A stretch of 64,000 nucleotides of DNA from Gracilariopsis chorda (taxonomy: Eukaryota > Rhodophyta > Florideophyceae > Gracilariales > Gracilariaceae), in assembly GCA_003194525.1 (NCBI GenBank), contig NBIV01000030.1, positions 248,001 to 312,000 of the forward strand. Direction: 5' to 3'. Both the position numbers and the translations under genes were made by a program. The number at the start of each line of letters is the position of its first letter. Position 1 is the first letter of the stretch. Shown piece by piece: positions 44,265 to 53,027 of this stretch. Under the pieces are notes generated by a model. That model saw only the letters and a program-made list of their open reading frames with translations, was not told the origin of the DNA and ran no database searches.

Positions 44265-45836
44265 ATGGCGAACGAACAACGTAAAAACACGGCCTCCTCC
44301 GGTGTTCCGGTCAACCAACCGTCAGCCTCAGCGCACTCGACGCGATCTGCCTCCACAGTCTCCCTCCGTGTTCACGGCTCGCCTCGCATCCCGAGAATGT
44401 CTAACCTTCCTCCCAACCGTCCTCTCCGCTATCACGGTAGCTTCACCGGCTTCCGGTCCGTTCCGCTTCCGAACAGTTCGGCTCCACCTGCATCGCGGGA
44501 CCCTTCGCCACCTCAGCCGGTTCAGAACCCTTCGCCGTCGGCGGCTGCTTCGTCGCAAGGCGCTGCATCCGGCTATGCCGATCGTCCCATCGCGGGTATC
44601 TTCCCAGGGCAGACGCCACCCCCGGTGTGGCCGTTGTACGACGCCCTCATCGGGGCAGATCCGAGTACTCGGTGTGGGTGCCTCATGCTGAGGCATGCGC
44701 CCTGGTTCCATCCGCTTGCCGTCCGAGACGAAGATCTCATCGCGTCGTACGCAGATACTGTTAACACCCTTCCGGGGGACCTGCCTGGCATTGTCACCAT
44801 GTCCTGGGACTGGCGCCAGCGTATTGCGATCCCGGTTCACCATGTTCGCCGAAATTCGTGGGAGTCCGCGGTTACCGCGCATGCCGCTTTCGTCCGCGTG
44901 GCACACCTCCGGCAACGCCGGGCACCGTTCGAGTTCCCCATCCGGGAGGAGCAGACCTTTGACGTTCTGATGTACCGCAATCGCGGGGAGATGGGCTACT
45001 GCGACCGCCTTGCGGACTTGGAAACCTTCGCCTGGGGGAACGTTCCGGTTGCCCGGCAGGAAGCCCTGTGCTGGGTGCGACCCATTCTCCGAGCGGAGTT
45101 CCGATTCCTTCCCCGTACTACCCGGTCTGCCTTCTTACAGGACTTCATCCGCGATGAGCGGCGTTGGCGAGCCCGTTTCGGGTACTTCGTGCCGTATCAG
45201 AACACGGAGATCGAGCGCATTGCGGCACGCCACCGACGCGGTCGGTACGTCACCCTCCCTGAGTGGTGGTCCTCCTTGGAGGTGTGCTGGGGCTGCTTCG
45301 TTGAGCTGCCTCCGGTACTCACCTATCTAGGCTCCTCCATGTTGTGGGATCCCCGCTCGGGGCTGTGGTCCGTCGTCGTTTCTGAGTGGGCCGTCCGCGT
45401 TGCGGCGTATATCCTTGCAGAGGCGTATGACCAGTATCGACTCTGGTACATTCAGCCGCGTGTGCGGGCTGGCATCAGGAGTCTGGACCTGCTTGTCCCC
45501 CTTGGGGCTGAAGCGAACGTGGAAGAGATGCTCTCGCTACTCGATTACATCGAGGGTGTGGACTGGACTGCAGTGCCCCTGGCCAATGCCCAGCGCAATC
45601 ACTCGCGAAGCGGCTCTGGTCCCGGTCTCGGGCCCAATACCCCGCTTGCGGGCGATTACATCTTCTTCGATCCCTGGGACTTCCGGGAGCTCACCCGCGC
45701 CGAAGCAGAATCATACCGGGATGCCCCGAGAGAGGTACCGGAAGACCATCCGAGAGGCTACGTCGATGCCGACGATTATCACCGATGCTACATCAGGGTG
45801 ATCCCATGGTGGATAATGATCCGGACGATCCGGTAG
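44265..45836 (+). CDS. Antisense gene of the chromodomain element, unknown protein
   Basis: The 523-codon frame from ATG 44265 runs opposite to gag-pol. The first ~130 residues are Ser/Pro/Ala/Arg-rich and disordered. A compact, Trp- and Arg-rich domain follows (YDALIGADPSTRCGCLMLRH, SWDWRQRIAIPVHH, VLMYRNRGEMGYCDRLADL, FGYFVPYQNTEIERIAAR, YVTLPEWWSSLEVCWGCF, EAYDQYRLWYIQPRVRAGI, VPLGAEANVEEML). It lacks zinc-finger, membrane and catalytic signatures I can name. A diverged homologue at 61024-63005 preserves many of these positions, so the protein has been under selection. The gene begins 48 bases past the LTR. A longer GTG-started frame (44178) enters the LTR. Confidence 0.75.
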   Translation: MANEQRKNTASSGVPVNQPSASAHSTRSASTVSLRVHGSPRIPRMSNLPPNRPLRYHGSFTGFRSVPLPNSSAPPASRDPSPPQPVQNPSPSAAASSQGAASGYADRPIAGIFPGQTPPPVWPLYDALIGADPSTRCGCLMLRHAPWFHPLAVRDEDLIASYADTVNTLPGDLPGIVTMSWDWRQRIAIPVHHVRRNSWESAVTAHAAFVRVAHLRQRRAPFEFPIREEQTFDVLMYRNRGEMGYCDRLADLETFAWGNVPVARQEALCWVRPILRAEFRFLPRTTRSAFLQDFIRDERRWRARFGYFVPYQNTEIERIAARHRRGRYVTLPEWWSSLEVCWGCFVELPPVLTYLGSSMLWDPRSGLWSVVVSEWAVRVAAYILAEAYDQYRLWYIQPRVRAGIRSLDLLVPLGAEANVEEMLSLLDYIEGVDWTAVPLANAQRNHSRSGSGPGLGPNTPLAGDYIFFDPWDFRELTRAEAESYRDAPREVPEDHPRGYVDADDYHRCYIRVIPWWIMIRTIR

Positions 45837-46180
45837 ATGCCGTCGTGGACGGGAGCGAGGCCGACGGAGTCGTGGGTGGCGCGGTCGATGGCAGCAACGT
45901 GTTCAATTCCGGCCCGGTGGTCCCGACGAGTGCGACGGATCCTCCGGCAATGCCGGTTCCTGCTACAGCTCCCCCAGTTGCCCCGAGTCCTACTTACCCG
46001 GCTATACCGGCTGGTCCGGCAGTTCCGGTGGCGAATGACCCTGGTGGCGTCATCGCGCAGTTCCTCCGCGAGATGGGGTTGAGCGCCAACGAAGTCACCG
46101 GTGACATTGCGGCGATGCGGGACGCGCTTGCTAACCGCCTTGGCGGGGGTCCCCCGCCGAGCGGTAACAATGGACAGTAG
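45806..46180 (+). CDS. Second part of the antisense gene (acidic/Pro-rich tail)
   Basis: The frame is one step back from the 44265 frame and overlaps its end; ATGs lie at 45785 and 45806. It encodes an Asp/Val-rich stretch (DNDPDDPVDAVVDGSEADG), a Pro/Ala linker and a C-terminal amphipathic helix (GVIAQFLREMGLSANEVTGD). In the homologue at 62.6 kb the equivalent acidic stretch continues in the frame of the main domain. The two frames are therefore probably one protein, separated here by a one-base loss or an unrecognised frameshift signal. Confidence 0.55.
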   Translation: MVDNDPDDPVDAVVDGSEADGVVGGAVDGSNVFNSGPVVPTSATDPPAMPVPATAPPVAPSPTYPAIPAGPAVPVANDPGGVIAQFLREMGLSANEVTGDIAAMRDALANRLGGGPPPSGNNGQ

Positions 46181-47637
46181 CTTCCCAGCATGCTGGCATT
46201 ACCTTGAGGTAGATAGATAATCAAGCTTACCCCTGCGAGGGGGTTTCCACAATCCCTTGTGTCATATCTCCGTCATGGAGCTCCACGCGTCGCGTTGCGC
46301 ATGATGAATCCGCGTAGCGGCGGCAAGGACATGTGCGACATAAGTCTCTCCATGGGAGCGTAAGTGTCCCCAGTGGGGTTGGCTTCGCGCCTTCTCCGTG
46401 ACGACGGTGGATGTCTATCCAGTCATGCCTCATACGAGGGCCGTCCGCATTTGCGGGTGTCTTGCTCAGCGCGAGGAAGGCCCCCTGGGTAAGTTTCGAT
46501 CACGTCTTCCCACGCGTCCGCGAGTTGTAGCCACTGTAGTCCACCATCCCGGTCATCCGGTTCGTTCGCGACTCCGCTCGTGCGGCTCTTGCCCTCTCAG
46601 GGCGTTCTCTGGGCATCAGGCTTCCTCTGCACGCGTGCAAGTGAGCCCAGGCGTCCTGGTGCACTCCCCATTGGGGCGTATTGACGCTTCGATCACCATC
46701 CGCCCGTTACCTGGGAGCGCCCGTTCTCAGCGTAGTTCAACTGATAGGGGCCCTCAATGCTTGCTAACACCTCCCTAAGTGAGCGTTATCTCAGAACGAG
46801 GGAGCTTTCCGCGAGAAATGAGCGGCGTCCAGCGGTCCACACCCGGAATTACCGGGGTCAGACCGGTCCAAGGCGCGAAACGCGAATAACTTCCGATTCA
46901 AGACAGCTACAGCTTATCTAACTCGTCGGCGTACTCTCGGGATCAAGACCTGTCGAATGAGACCCTGCAAGCAGGAATTGAGCTCCCAGAAGTGGGTTAG
47001 ACAAGACCCGTTCAGTAGGGCTTCTTCGAAACCAGTCGAACTGGAAAAGTGCCATACCTTTGGAACCAGCCGATGAAATCGGAATCTGTCTTCACCGAGG
47101 TACTCGGATAGATCTAAAAGAACCTAGTACGAAACCGTTTTGGAAACGGAGGTCAACCGACCAAGTTAGCCGATTTTCGGTGGAAGCCGTTCATACGGTA
47201 CTGTAGAGCCAGAAGTCCCGGTGACGGGGAAGTCTGACCGTAGCCATACGGAGTTGCGCAGCGTGGCTGCGAGTACACCAGATGTTCTGCGAGCACAGCA
47301 GCCGTCGTGAGACAGCAACATCGCCCAGAGATGGGGTACAGTACCGCAGGTCCGGAAACTGACATCCATCGTAGATGGTTAGTAGTGTAGATAAAAACTT
47401 CAATCCTTGAAAAAGGTGGTGCGTACGAAAACAACACACCATCATCGATGGGAAAAACCGTGCAAACGGGAGCCCTGGGGGGGCGTACCAGCTTGCTGGA
47501 TGAAACACCATCGGTAGTTTGATCCGAAAAACGATTGCTTCGGCGGCGGCCGACTACGTCAGTATAGCCGCAGTGTGCGGGACGTCCCCGAGTGGGAGCG
47601 TTCCCAATTCCTTTCTTCTCTCATCCGTCGTGACGGG
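46181..47637. other. Hairpin-rich non-coding spacer between converging genes
   Basis: No long convincing frame is present on either strand. From 47030 to 47380 short perfect hairpins follow one another: CCAGTCGAACTGG, CCGATGAAATCGG, CCGAGGTACTCGG, CCGTTTTGGAAACGG, CCGTTCATACGG, CCGTAGCCATACGG, CGCAGCGTGGCTGCG and CCATCGTAGATGG. The region lies between the 3' ends of the antisense gene and pol. Confidence 0.7.
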
Positions 47638-50600
47638 TTATCCCACTTGGGCGTTACACAGCGTAGCTGTTGTAGCGGTTCCCGCACGGCGGTGATATTG
47701 GACCACTTTGGATCGTGGGAGATGCTCGATAGGCTCCCACGTGTCCCAGTTCGGGTCGTAGCCGTACCAACGGGAGCGGTATTCCAACACGTCATATCCG
47801 TTATAACGGCGTCCCACGACTCGGTCGAGAATATATTCTTGGATGAAGACTTCCCGGCCTTGCAGTGTTGTGGTTACACCGCTTTCGGTGCGCGCGCCCT
47901 CATGAGGGAAAATGTCCCGTAACAGGGTATCCGAGTGCCAAGTCCGGTCGACGGCGTCTTCCCCGTGAGGGGCCCCAGGTCCATCATCGTGGTAATCGGC
48001 TCGCACCTTGAGGCGACGAGTTTCATTCCGTGCTGACGGTAGCGCTTGCGCGTGTCCCAGAGGGGTGCTTCCGTGCTGCACGGTGAATGGCACAGGCGGC
48101 GCCTCCCTAATCTGGGGTTCACGTGACGTCAGTGACGGTTGGCGGCCATGGGGCGTGGTATGATCCGCCTCCCTGTCTAGGGTATCTCCCCACGGCGACG
48201 CCGTGCATTGCGTGTGCGACGCTCCGTGGTCCACGGTGACTTCCTTCTGTAAACTCCCCACTGGGGCGTGTGCAGATGGTAGAGAGCCCGGCAACTCCGG
48301 TGACTTGGGTGAAATTTCCCGAATCTGGTTTTCCATGCCGTCCTCGACGGTAGCGCCATCCGGAACTACCGGTTCGTTACTGGTGATCGTACCAGGGTCT
48401 ACCGAAACGCTCGGATTGCGCGCGCGCGATCGCGATGGTGCGGAGACTTCCTTTCCCTTCACAGGGCGTGCGGTCCCGTGATCAACGGTTTGTGCCTTTG
48501 CCGAAGCGTCCTCTTCGGTAGAGGGCACTCTTGACGAGTCACGGCGTGTGTTCCCCTGCTGGGGCTTGCCACGGGCATCCAGTTCAGCTGGTTTAACACC
48601 TTCGCGTCCATGTGCGTCCTTTGACGGTGTCGATCGCGACGTGGCCGCTACCGCGTAGGGTTCCGTCACTGACGGGGACTGCGCGCCGATGTTGCGAACG
48701 GAAAGGGGACTGTCGGCGGTGTCCGGCGACTGTGCTGGAGCGCTAGCGTTGCTAATCCTTGTCTCACGGCCTAAGTCCCGTTGCGACGGCGAATTACCCG
48801 CGATAGAGCGGCTTTCCTCCCCCTCCTTAGACGGAGCTACGGGGCGACGAAGACTTCGTGAAGGTACCGTGTGACGGTGGAAGATCCCGTTTGACGGTAG
48901 TTGAGAGTGCCCAGGAAGGCCGTCGGGGTCCGGCGTAGCCGGGTCTTCCGAGGTGAACGGAAGGTCTGAGAGGCCCCGGGAGGGGTATGGTAGCACGGTA
49001 GGCCGTGTTCCCACCGGTGTATCGGATGCAGAGCCATATTTTAGCGTAGGATCCAGCGTAGCTGGTGCAGCCTCAGTCGAGGGTGGCGGAGCTAGCACGA
49101 TGCAATCGCGAGATAACCGCTCATTCGCGTCACCTATTTCCACAACCACTGTACCCGTCGTGACGGAGATAACCTTGAAAGGACCATCCGCCACAGGCGA
49201 GAGCTTATGGAGCTTCTCCCTTTCAGGATTGTAATACTCCTTGCGGACGAATACGAAGTCCCCGGAGTTGATCTGTTCCGGTTTGCCACCTCGCACGCGA
49301 GCATCGAAATTCCGTTTGTAGACGGCTTGGGCGCGGTCCATCGCCTTCCGCGCTGCGGGTACCAGCTTGGTCAGCCATGTTTTCCACTTCTGGCGGTAAT
49401 CCTTCACAGAAGGGAACGCGTCCAACGTAGTTTGGGATTCCAACGCCATTGGCGGGGGTGTCCGTGAAAGGACCAACTCGAAAGGGGATATTCCGGTAGT
49501 CCGGTGTACCTGCGTATTGTACGCAAAGGTCACGGCATCCGTGTAGAGATCCCAGGTCTTGGGGTGGTCAGCCGTGTAAGCACGGAGAGCTGCGAGCATT
49601 GTCCGGTTAAAACGCTCGACCTGCCCATTAGACTGGGGATGATACGTGGTCGTGAAGATATTCTTCACTTCCAGTATCCGAAAGACGTCCTGGAAAAATC
49701 GCGATGCGAACTGTTTCCCGTTGTCGGAGAGTAGCTCCAAAGGAGGTCCGTATGCAAACACCCAATGCCGCACAAAAGCGTGAGCGACCGTGTAGGCGGT
49801 AATTCTCTTTAGAGGCACTGTCCGAACTATTTTCGAGAACTTGTCCGTAATAACGAGTAGGAACTTGTTGCCTTTCCTGGTAGAGAGCAATGGTCCGAGA
49901 ATGTCAATTTCGACCAACTCGAGCGGCGCCCTGGCGGGGAATAGCTTCATCCGTTTGGAGTTCTTCCAGAGTTTGACCCGGTTCTTCGCGCATTGCGTGC
50001 AAAACCGCGCCGTAGCGTAGCAATCAACCGCCATGGCGGGCCAGTAGAAATCCCTGCGAAGAGTTAGATAAAGCTTCCTCCCACCGGAGTGTCCACTGAG
50101 TTTCGGGTGATGCGAAAGATGCAATATCCACTTCTGTAGCGTGTGTGGTACCACAACTTGTGGGGTATCCTCCACGGTCTTCACGAGGTAACCAATGTCG
50201 TTCACCCCGAAGGGGAGATTCTCTCCGCCGTTGAGGCGTGCACGTATCCTTGTACAGAAGGGGTCCCCGAATTGTTCTCGGATCATTTCCTCGGTCTCAA
50301 CCGGTACATAATTTCCCAGTATGGGCTTCTCAGAATCCTCGCTCGAGGCGAGTAAGTCGTCGTATTCAGCGTCCAATTCCCAGTCTTCTGGCCATTCCGG
50401 ATCTTCCGGCGTATCTCCGTTCACCATGTAGCACGGTATCTCACCGTCATCCTCATTGGCGAGGGCTTCCCCCTCCGTGGGCAAACGCGACAGAGCGTCA
50501 GCTTGGGTGTTCTTCGCCCCCTTCTTGTAGATGACTTCGAAGTCAAATTCCGCTAAGCGGAGTCTCCACCGCATGAGGCGCCCAGATGGATCCGAGATGT

Positions 50601-50690
50601 TCATCAACCACCTCAATGAGGAGTGATCCGTGTAAACGGTAAAGTGAACTGAGAGATGAGATGAATGACATAGGGGCGGAGTGTCGACAA
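47638..50690 (-). CDS. Pol, second part: RNase H end, integrase, chromodomain
   Basis: The product starts inside RNase H (HFTVYTDHSSLRWLMN), with the tether ADALSRLP. Integrase follows: zinc site with CTQC near 50000, then D,D35E in VEIDILGPL, LLSDNGKQFAS and NGQVERFNR. A GPF module is next (DGPFKVISV). About 400 Pro/Ser/Thr-rich, low-complexity residues (about 49085-47860) separate this from a C-terminal chromodomain (EYILDRVVGRRYNGYDVLEY..WEPIEHLP, about 47850-47715). An ATG at 50817 opens the frame, but residues before ~50690 do not match RNase H. This frame is offset by one base from the upstream part. Confidence 0.85.
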
Positions 50691-53027
50691 AGCCCAGACA
50701 ACGGCCAGACACTCCTTCTCTGAAACAGAGTAATTCCGTTCGTGAAAGTTTAGCGAACGCGACCAGTACCCAATCGGGTGTCGCTCCCCGTCCGGGGTGG
50801 TCTGGAATAGAGCACATCCGACCTGATGGTCGCTCGCATCCGTGTCCACGGAGTATGGTAGTCCCGGTTTAGGCAACGCCAAGATTGGTGCTGAAATTAC
50901 AGCCTCCTTCAAGGAGTTGAAAGCAACCGTTTGAGGGGAGGTAAGGGAGTCCAGTTTAGGTGGTTGTCCCTTCCGCAAGAGCGCGTTGAGAGGAGCTGCA
51001 ACGTCCGAAAGGTTCGGGATATACCGTCTGTAGACGTTGACCAGCCCTGAAAAGGAGCGCAGTTCCGTTTGAGTACGGGGTTCCTTCGCCTCCGCGAGGG
51101 ACTTGACTCGAACGTCTTCGATTGACAACCGTCCTGGACGGATTATGTGCCCAAAATACTTGATGGTGTTAGTGAAAAACTCGCACTTCCTCAGCTTGAG
51201 GGTAATTCCTGCGTCACGCAGCACGGTCAACACGTCTCGGACGTGGTCTAAATGGTCATCCATGTTGTTCGAGAAGATGATAATGTCGTCCAGGTAGACC
51301 AAACAGGTCCGCCACTTAAAGCGGCTCATCAAAATGTCGATGGCCCGCTGAAAGGTGGCGGGTGCGTTGGTTAAACCGAACGGCATCCGCTTAAAGCAGT
51401 GCGATCCTGCATGGCAGACGAAAGCCGTTTTGTGGCGGTCCTCCTCCCGAACAGGGACTTGCCAATATCCCCAATTGGCTTCCAATGCTGTGAACACAGT
51501 GGCGCTCCCCAGGGAGTCAATACACCCGTCCATACGAGGGATAGGATACGTGTCCCGTACCGTCACGGCATTGAGCCGGCGATAGTCGATACAGAACCGC
51601 CAGGTTCCATCGCTCTTTAAGGCCAGTACCACTGGAGATGCCCACGGCGACTGAGCCGGTTCGATACCTCCAGCTCGGAGCATCTTCTCCACTTGGAACT
51701 GTTCTTCTTCCCGAGCCTTCGGTCTCGCCCTGTATGGGGGTTGCGCGACGGGTCGCGTATTCGGCAACACGTCAATCCGATGTTCGGTAGCATTAATCTC
51801 CCCAAGGGAGCCATCCCACATAGTGGTAAACTCCCGTAACATGTCTCGCAGACGTTGAAGGTGTGACTCCGGTACATGACCGAAGTCGAGGTCCTCCAGA
51901 GCCTTGATAGGATCGATTCTATCGTAGCTCGTGGGCACGTGCGTTCCTGTTTCAGGCGTTGATTCCGAGGTGCTCGGCGAATTGTCCGCTGCCGCGGTAG
52001 CCTCCTCCCCCTTCTTAGACACGACGACGTCGGAGTTCGAATCCTCTGCGGAGGCAACAATTCCGAGGACATCGGCAGCGGTAGCCTTCGTAGCAAGCAT
52101 GGCCAGCGGGTGCGGCGTAACTGATCCGATCACTTGGTTCTTCACCAAATACTGGGGTTTTGTGCCAAGATTGGCGACAAGCAACCGGAACGGGACATCC
52201 GGAGTCACATTGACAATTCCGTTTGCAACGGCAAGTTGATACTTCTCGTACAACGAGGCAAGGGGTTGCACAATCCGAACACCGTGTTGACGGGAATTGA
52301 CCTGCACCATTACCTGAGTCTCAGGGGGAATAGAAAACGATGCCGCAACGCGGAGCTTCGTAGACTCCCGTGCAGCGGGGGGTGGTTCCTGCGCGGCAGG
52401 TAGCGGAACTTGCTTCGGTGATGCCCGCTTCAGCGGTCGGCGAACAATAGGAACCGTGGTTCCATCCTCGAGTTCTACTGTTCTCCGGCGTGGCCGGATT
52501 GCCTCGATGAATCGGTCACAATAATCACATCCCAGTATAACTGGCGCAGCCAACGACCGACAAACAATAAAGTCGAGCTTCACCACGAAAGTGCCCAAGC
52601 GTACGACCAAGTCGATGACACCCACCGTTTTCAACGGATTGTTATTCGCGTCAGCGACGTCCGGAACCGTTGTAGAACGGATGCGAGAACGCAAGAGCCG
52701 GGGTAAAATCGACTCGTTGACGAAGTTCCGGCCAGCGCCTGTGTCCAGGACTGAATGATATCTCACCATAAACTGGTGGCTCAGGCCAAGGTCAGCGAAA
52801 ACCTTGTAGTTGCGCTTGGCCATAACCATGATTCTATCCGGGATCCGGTTGTTTCTTACCCGTATCCACAGTCCACGCAAAACACCAAGGTGCTTCAAAT
52901 CCGCGTCAGCGGTGTCTTCCTTTGTCAGGGTTTTCACCGGGGAGCGAGGCGGTGGCGCCTCGGGCGTCGTCAACCTCAACTCTGAGGACGCCTCTCCCAA
53001 AGGGGAGACTCCTTCGATTAGTTTCCC
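50613..53027 (-). CDS. Pol, first part: protease, reverse transcriptase, RNase H start
   Basis: Translation is expected to enter from gag by -1 frameshifting at 53027-53021, since no ATG opens this frame. Protease: VRYHSVLDTGAGRNFVNES (catalytic Asp near 52745). Linker MWDGSLGEINATEHRIDVLP. RT: QSPWASPVVLALKSDGTWRF, IPRMDGCIDSL, LTNAPATFQRAIDI, CLVYLDDIIIF (YLDD near 51290). Connection LRSFSGLVNVYRRYIPNL, then RNase H VDTDASDHQVGCALFQ and ERNYSVSEKECLAVVWALSTLRPY. The frame loses register near 50680, where the rest of RNase H moves into the 47638-50690 frame; one missing base explains it. Confidence 0.85.
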   Translation of the reverse strand, partial: GKLIEGVSPLGEASSELRLTTPEAPPPRSPVKTLTKEDTADADLKHLGVLRGLWIRVRNNRIPDRIMVMAKRNYKVFADLGLSHQFMVRYHSVLDTGAGRNFVNESILPRLLRSRIRSTTVPDVADANNNPLKTVGVIDLVVRLGTFVVKLDFIVCRSLAAPVILGCDYCDRFIEAIRPRRRTVELEDGTTVPIVRRPLKRASPKQVPLPAAQEPPPAARESTKLRVAASFSIPPETQVMVQVNSRQHGVRIVQPLASLYEKYQLAVANGIVNVTPDVPFRLLVANLGTKPQYLVKNQVIGSVTPHPLAMLATKATAADVLGIVASAEDSNSDVVVSKKGEEATAAADNSPSTSESTPETGTHVPTSYDRIDPIKALEDLDFGHVPESHLQRLRDMLREFTTMWDGSLGEINATEHRIDVLPNTRPVAQPPYRARPKAREEEQFQVEKMLRAGGIEPAQSPWASPVVLALKSDGTWRFCIDYRRLNAVTVRDTYPIPRMDGCIDSLGSATVFTALEANWGYWQVPVREEDRHKTAFVCHAGSHCFKRMPFGLTNAPATFQRAIDILMSRFKWRTCLVYLDDIIIFSNNMDDHLDHVRDVLTVLRDAGITLKLRKCEFFTNTIKYFGHIIRPGRLSIEDVRVKSLAEAKEPRTQTELRSFSGLVNVYRRYIPNLSDVAAPLNALLRKGQPPKLDSLTSPQTVAFNSLKEAVISAPILALPKPGLPYSVDTDASDHQVGCALFQTTPDGERHPIGYWSRSLNFHERNYSVSEKECLAVVWALSTLRPYVIHLISQFTLPFTRITPH
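52993..53027 (-). promoter_or_regulatory. -1 ribosomal frameshift signal at the gag-pol junction
   Basis: On the minus strand the heptamer G GGA AAC (53027-53021) is in gag phase as CAG GGA AAC, immediately before the gag stop TAA (53020-53018). Twelve to thirteen bases on, TCTCCC and GGGAGA (53008-53003 and 52998-52993) form a 6-bp stem with a 4-base loop. Slipping back one base enters the protease frame, which is open across the site. Heptamer, phase, stop and stem all fit the standard retroviral/retrotransposon type. Confidence 0.8.

Noticed and set aside
46790-47200. Hairpin series resembling a structured rRNA fragment
   Set aside because: No run of conserved rRNA sequence was recognised; the hairpins match the texture of the whole retrotransposon.
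47600-47626. Pyrimidine run that would be a polypurine tract just after the chromodomain
   Set aside because: The tract at 44220-44230 directly abuts the demonstrated LTR, so the 47.6-kb run is not the 3' boundary, though it might be a secondary tract.
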